This document shows, piece by piece, positions 60,318 through 64,000 of a stretch of DNA of 64,000 nt. Every line of letters begins with the position of its first letter. The stretch's first letter is position 1. The translations under genes and the position numbers were made by a program. The DNA is taken from the NCBI RefSeq assembly GCF_000381925.1, contig NZ_KB907308.1:930001-994000 (forward strand), in the 5' to 3' direction. The notes beneath the pieces were generated by a model. It did not search any database. It was not told the DNA's origin and worked only from the letters and a program-made list of their open reading frames with translations. The DNA is from Nocardia sp. BMG111209 (GTDB lineage Bacteria > Actinomycetota > Actinomycetes > Mycobacteriales > Mycobacteriaceae).

Positions 60318-61160
60318 TCAGGCGAACGTCTCCAGCAGCCGAGTATCCAACTCCCGCAGGTAATCCCGGCCGAACGCGCCGTTCTCCAGGCCCGTGATCA
60401 GGGCGTCGGGCAGGTCCTGCGCGATCTCCGGCGAGCGGGAGGCCGCACACAGCGCGATGGTGCCGACGGTGTCGACGTCACCGGTGAAAGCCACACAGGT
60501 GCGCAGGATTTCGGTGAGACCGCTACCGGTCGCCACCGCCGTGAGCGCGGCCCGCACGCTCATCCACCCCTTCGCCCCGACCTTCCCCTGCCACGGCCGG
60601 GCCCACTCCGGTCCGAGCCGACCGGCGACCCAGGCCGGCAACTCGGCCACCGGACCCAGCCGATGGTGGCAGTAGTGCACCGCCAGCGCCGCGGCCTGCG
60701 CCGCCTCGATTCCCAACGGCGTGTCGTGGGTGATACTCGCCTGCACCCGCGCGTGATTCAGCACGTCGTCGACATCCGCCAGCAGGCCGATCGGCCCGGC
60801 CCGCATGGCCGCACCGCTCTTGTCACTGGCCGGATCGACACGGCGCAGCAGATCCGCACCGGTGTACGCGGTGTCGAGGAAAGCCTGGAATCGGCGGGAG
60901 TAGCCGACGCGCTCGTCGCGGCGGAAGGCCAGGACGAACTGCTCGGCCAACCGCTCCCGGCTCCATTCCCCGCCCGCCACAAGGACTTCCGCGATGGCGA
61001 GACTCATCTGCGTGTCGTCGGTATAGGCCCCGGGCCGGATCCCCGGATGCGTCGGATGCTGAACGTAGTCCCGCATCGTGTTGTATCGAGCGACGAATTC
61101 CGGTTCCGCATATTCGAAACCCGCCCCGTACGCGTCCCCGATCGCCGACTCGACCAGCAT
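60318..61160 (-). CDS. ADP-ribosylglycohydrolase (DraG-like)
   Basis: The 280-residue all-helical protein has the DraG-type metal sites: AIGDAYGAGFEY at the N-terminus, YTDDTQMSLAIAEVL (the TDDT Mg/Mn motif), RAGPIGLLADVDDV, ITHDTPLGIEAAQAAALAVH and FTGDVDTVGTIALCAAS (the second Asp pair GDVDTVG). It removes ADP-ribose from proteins or small molecules. ATG at 61160 has GGGGTGGG upstream; the longer reading from 61262 adds non-family residues. No ADP-ribosyltransferase gene is visible in this window, so its partner is elsewhere or is a phage/host signal. It is a single gene. Confidence 0.9.
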   Translation of the reverse strand: MLVESAIGDAYGAGFEYAEPEFVARYNTMRDYVQHPTHPGIRPGAYTDDTQMSLAIAEVLVAGGEWSRERLAEQFVLAFRRDERVGYSRRFQAFLDTAYTGADLLRRVDPASDKSGAAMRAGPIGLLADVDDVLNHARVQASITHDTPLGIEAAQAAALAVHYCHHRLGPVAELPAWVAGRLGPEWARPWQGKVGAKGWMSVRAALTAVATGSGLTEILRTCVAFTGDVDTVGTIALCAASRSPEIAQDLPDALITGLENGAFGRDYLRELDTRLLETFA

Positions 61161-61301
61161 GCAACCCACCCCGATATCCTCGTCCCGGATCGAACACCTT
61201 GCGTGCCAAGGCTTTCGATCACTACCGCTCTCGACGGTACGGTCGATCGGATCCCCGGTCAATGCGGCGCACTCGCGTTCCGGCCGCGCCGTTTCGCGAG
61301 A

Positions 61302-61871
61302 TCAGGACTTCCTCGTGCCGGTGAGTGTCCCGGATGCCAGCACATGTCCGTCGACCGCCGATCGCAACTGTCCGACGTCGGCGATCTTCGTGAGATCGAC
61401 ATCGATGTCCACGGCGTAGAGGTGGAAGCGGTAACGATGGGTCCCGTGGCCGGGAATCGGTCTGGGCCCGACATACTTTGCCTGACCGCGGCGGTTGGGA
61501 AGAAACCGGAAACCCGAATCCTCCGGTGTCAGCGCACCTTCCGGGAGACCACCGGACCTCGGCGCGAATTCCGCGATGGTGTGGATACCCGGCGCGGCGG
61601 TCGGGACATCGAGGTCCTCGATCACCAGGATCAGATCCGCTGTGCCGGCCGGGAGTTCGTCCCACGTGAGGGCAGGCGAGATCTCGTCACCGATGAACAA
61701 CCCGCAGTGCTTCGCCGGAATGACCTCTCCGTCACGAAAATTGGGCGAGGTGAGCACGATACGGTTCGCGGTCGCGAACTCCGGAAGATCGGCGATGCTC
61801 GCGGATTCGTCCGAACGCCGCTTGCGCAACGCCCAGCCGAGCGGAAGAAGAAGAATTTCTACGGGGTGCAT
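61302..61871 (-). CDS. YbhB/YbcL-type Raf-kinase-inhibitor-like (PEBP) protein
   Basis: The 189-residue protein shows the PEBP fold: IVLTSPNFRDGEVIPAKHCGLFIGDEISPALTWDELPAGTADLILVIEDLDVP, then a ligand-pocket His (HTIAEFAP), YVGPRPIPGHGTHRYRFHLYAVD and a C-terminal helix (TKIADVGQLRSAVDGHVLASGTLTGTR). An N-terminal hydrophobic segment (VEILLLPLGWALRKRR) precedes it. The family's role is poorly known, with periplasmic or cytoplasmic members. AGGAG precedes ATG at 61871. A MarR gene lies 16 bases upstream on the same strand and is co-transcribed. Confidence 0.88.
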   Translation of the reverse strand: MHPVEILLLPLGWALRKRRSDESASIADLPEFATANRIVLTSPNFRDGEVIPAKHCGLFIGDEISPALTWDELPAGTADLILVIEDLDVPTAAPGIHTIAEFAPRSGGLPEGALTPEDSGFRFLPNRRGQAKYVGPRPIPGHGTHRYRFHLYAVDIDVDLTKIADVGQLRSAVDGHVLASGTLTGTRKS

Positions 61872-61887
61872 GGTGCTCCTGTTTCTG

Positions 61888-62331
61888 TCACTTCGGCTCA
61901 TCGGTGATCCGTTCGAGCAGCGCGAGCGCTTCGTTGATGGTGTGCCGTTCGGCCTCGGTGTAGCGGTCCTGCATGGTCTCGGCCAGCCACTCCTGCCGCG
62001 CCCGGCGGCGGTGCGCGGCCCGGGTACGGCCCGACGAGGTCAAGGTGATCACCTGCCGCCGGCCGTCCGCCGGATCGGGTGATCGGACGAGATACCCGAG
62101 CCGATCGAGCCCAGCAAGCGTGGCCGTCATCGACTGCGACCGCACCCGTTCCGCACCGGCGAGCTCGGTCGTCGTCGCCGGACCGTCCCTGAAGAGCCGA
62201 ATCAGCACCGAGGTCTGCGACGGCGTCAGATCCTCGGCCGTATCGACCTCCCGAAGCCGAGTACGCAACCGGCTCAGCAGAACCCGCAAATTCGTGGCCG
62301 CTGCCGCCGCAGAGGCACTGACCGAGGACAT
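61888..62331 (-). CDS. MarR-family regulator
   Basis: The 147-residue protein has the winged helix LTPSQTSVLIRLFRDGPATTTELAGAERVRSQSMTATLAGLDRLGYLVRSPDPADGRRQVITLTSSG. It is followed by the YbhB-like gene after 16 bases, and an MFS efflux gene lies upstream on the same strand (stop at 62537). A perfect 12-bp palindrome lies 12 bases before the ATG and is the likely operator. It probably controls YbhB and itself; the upstream transporter is a further candidate. Confidence 0.88.
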   Translation of the reverse strand: MSSVSASAAAAATNLRVLLSRLRTRLREVDTAEDLTPSQTSVLIRLFRDGPATTTELAGAERVRSQSMTATLAGLDRLGYLVRSPDPADGRRQVITLTSSGRTRAAHRRRARQEWLAETMQDRYTEAERHTINEALALLERITDEPK

Positions 62332-62340
62332 ATCCGAAGT

Positions 62341-62358
62341 CTAGACTACGTAGTCCAG
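62341..62358. promoter_or_regulatory. MarR operator palindrome
   Basis: GACTACGTAGTC (62344-62355) is perfectly palindromic, and CT/AG pairs extend it past one mismatch to 62341-62358. It lies 12 bases before the MarR start. The rest of the gap up to 62536 shows no gene I can support. Confidence 0.75.
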
Positions 62359-62536
62359 GCTGTGCATCCGGGCGGCTGCGATGCACCGGAAGCCGGTCTC
62401 GGCGTGCGTCGAGTACCCCATCGGCGCGCCGGGCGGATGCGACTTCTTCCAGCATGTTCTGCAACTGCTGAGCACCGGTTCGTCCAGCCTCTGCGCCGGC
62501 TCGAAGGCATCCTGAAACGTCCGCACGATCCGCACG

Positions 62537-64000
62537 TCATCGGGGAGACTGTTGCGCGGCGTGATCGTCGGTGCGGGTGCCGTGGGGTGGGATGTGCCGG
62601 AATTCCATGAAGGCGAGCACAGCCAGTGCCGCGAGGGCCGATGCCCCGAGAGCGGTGACGACGTGCAGGCCCGTGGTGAAGGCCGCGTGGGCCGACGACA
62701 GGACTTGCGAGCCCAGCGCCTCGGGCAGTCGGCGGGTGGCGGTGACCGCACCTGAGATCGCGGCGTGCGCGGGGCCGGCCTGCTCCGGTGGCACGCCGGC
62801 GGGTATGCGCACGTGGCCGCGATAGACGGCCGCACCGACGCTCCCGAGGATCGCGACACCGGCCGCGACACCGAACTGGCCGCCGGTCTCCGCGGTTCCC
62901 GCCGCGGATCCGGCCCGTTCGGGCGGGACCGCGCCGAGCACCAGGTCGTATCCGAGTGCGGTACCGGGCCCGATCCCCGCCATCGCCAGCGCGAAACCGG
63001 TGATCAGTAGCGGTGGTCCGGCGTCCGCGGGGACCACGGTGACGATCACATAGCCGGCCGCGGCGACGGCCAGGCCCGCGGCGATGATGTAGGCCGGGCG
63101 GACGATGCGGGCGAGCGCCGGGCCGAGGCCGATCGTGACGAGCATCGCGGCGGCGGACGGAATCATCCACAGGCCCGCGCGCAGCGTCGAACAGCCGAGC
63201 ACCAGTTGCAGCTGGAGATTGATCATCAGGATGGTCCCGCCCTGTACGGCACCGACCACCGCGGACATGGTGAACGCGCCGCGGAACACGCGGTCGGCGA
63301 ACAGGCCCGGCTCCAGCAGCGGAGCGGCCAGGCGGCGCTGGCGCCGGGCGAAGACGAGTCCCGCCACCAGGCCCACACCGATCCCGGCCCAGGCCCGCGG
63401 TTGCCCGCGATCGAGGGCCAGCTCGGTGATCCCGTAGATCACCGGCAGCACGGTGACCAGTGACAGTGCGACACTCGGCACGTCGAGGCGGCCCGCATCG
63501 GAATCGCGGTCCTCGGGGAGCAGCAGCGGTCCGGCGACCGACAGCAGCAGCATCACCGGCACGGCCGGCAGGAATACCGAGCCCCACCGGAAATGGGCGA
63601 GCATCACACCGCCGACGATCGGACCGGTGATCGCGCCGACCGTGAAGCAGCCGGTGAAGACCCCCACCGCCGCGGCCCGCTGCGCCGGATCCGCGAACAT
63701 GACTCGGATCAGCGCCAGCCCCGACGGTGCCAGGGTCGCGCCGGCGATACCCATCAGGGCTCGCGCGAGGATCAGCATGGTGGACCCGGTCGAGCAGGCC
63801 GCGAGCACCGAGCCCGCCCCGAACGCCACCGCGCCCGCTAGCAGGAGCCTGCGCCGGCCGATCCGGTCACCGAGGGTTCCCATCGTCACCAGAAACCCGG
63901 CCGTCATGAAGCCGTAGATGTCCAGAATCCACAGCTGCTGCGTGGCGCTGGGTGACAGGTCGGCGGTCAGCCGGGGCAGGGCCAGGTTCAACACGCTGAA
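62537..64000 (-). CDS. MFS drug-efflux transporter, EmrB/QacA type (5-prime truncated)
   Basis: The reading frame is open to the window edge, so the N-terminus is missing: the first codons seen give FSVLNLALPRLTADLSPSATQQLWILDIYGFMTAGF, which is the end of TM1 and start of TM2. About 487 codons are visible. Motif A is GTLGDRIGRRRLLL, and a long run of hydrophobic helices with the 14-TM plan follows (RALMGIAGATLAPSGLALIRVMF; AGTAETGGQFGVAAGVAIL). It resembles QacA/SmvA-type pumps for cationic drugs. Transcription runs toward the MarR gene. Confidence 0.88.
   Translation of the reverse strand, partial: FSVLNLALPRLTADLSPSATQQLWILDIYGFMTAGFLVTMGTLGDRIGRRRLLLAGAVAFGAGSVLAACSTGSTMLILARALMGIAGATLAPSGLALIRVMFADPAQRAAAVGVFTGCFTVGAITGPIVGGVMLAHFRWGSVFLPAVPVMLLLSVAGPLLLPEDRDSDAGRLDVPSVALSLVTVLPVIYGITELALDRGQPRAWAGIGVGLVAGLVFARRQRRLAAPLLEPGLFADRVFRGAFTMSAVVGAVQGGTILMINLQLQLVLGCSTLRAGLWMIPSAAAMLVTIGLGPALARIVRPAYIIAAGLAVAAAGYVIVTVVPADAGPPLLITGFALAMAGIGPGTALGYDLVLGAVPPERAGSAAGTAETGGQFGVAAGVAILGSVGAAVYRGHVRIPAGVPPEQAGPAHAAISGAVTATRRLPEALGSQVLSSAHAAFTTGLHVVTALGASALAALAVLAFMEFRHIPPHGTRTDDHAAQQSPR

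Overview
The window is high-GC actinobacterial DNA, most likely from Nocardia or a close relative in the Mycobacteriales. Supporting signs are a bacterial sterol 14-alpha-demethylase of the mycobacterial CYP51 type, an EspG-type ESX chaperone, an IdeR/DtxR iron box in front of bacterioferritin genes, an F420-type luciferase-like oxidoreductase, DUF5313 and Rv1733c-type proteins, and very many TetR/MarR regulators beside lipid-type enzymes. I see no rRNA, tRNA, CRISPR array, insertion sequence or phage genes. The right-most gene and the left-most gene are both cut by the window edge.

Layout. 0-2.5 kb: the end of a CUT1 (MalFGK-like) sugar-type ABC importer. 2.6-4.3 kb: a small operon with an ABM-type monooxygenase, a TesB-like thioesterase and a DUF427 protein, closed by a 17-bp perfect hairpin. 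4.4-6.6 kb: a three-gene operon of an XRE regulator, an ImmA/IrrE-type metalloprotease and a 7-TM DUF6545/MAB_1171c membrane protein. 6.8-10.4 kb: a P450 lacking the I-helix threonine, a TetR regulator and a divergent nitroreductase around two identical 17-bp operators, then an F420-type oxidoreductase. 10.6-13.1 kb: CYP51, then an iron locus (bfd, bfr) with an IdeR box and a 12-bp-arm inverted repeat ending 4 nt before bfr. 13.2-18.4 kb: an efflux pump, an internally duplicated membrane protein, a GT39 glycosyltransferase and an HSL-type esterase.

18.4-25.6 kb is a CoA-thioester catabolic locus: a divergent pair of operons (CaiB-type CoA transferase, unknown protein, amidohydrolase and TetR on one side; SDR and two acyl-CoA dehydrogenases on the other). 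The same 19-bp operator family occurs here once and twice more at 48.4 kb, next to a close paralogue of the TetR, so the two loci look like one regulon. 26.1-30.1 kb is an allantoin/uracil-type locus (PuuE-like deacetylase, NCS1 permease, GAF protein, divergent GntR with a 20-bp operator). 30.1-40.9 kb holds single-purpose genes (MsrA, crotonase, two RibD-like reductases, hydrolase, UvrA-like ABC protein, sigma factor, OhrR-like MarR, ArsR operon), several with clear operators.

41.0-43.7 kb has a solitary nuclease-helicase (PD-(D/E)XK fused to a DUF2075-type helicase) that resembles a defence protein, plus an unknown gene. 45.6-47.8 kb pairs EspG (with a small overlapping upstream ORF) with a divergent NlpC/P60 endopeptidase lacking an obvious Sec signal. 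49.4-52.9 kb contains an efflux pump with its MarR, the 3-prime remnant of a nitroreductase, and an ECF sigma factor. 53-62 kb carries IclR, KstR-like and ArpA-like regulators, a KimA-like potassium transporter, an SDR, a DraG-like ADP-ribosylglycohydrolase and a YbhB-like protein. The window ends inside another drug-efflux transporter.

The most interesting items for follow-up are the XRE/metalloprotease/7-TM triad, the two-locus TetR regulon, the nuclease-helicase, the threonine-less P450 with its double operator, and the bfr-proximal hairpin. All functions are read from sequence features and family memory; nothing was searched or computed.
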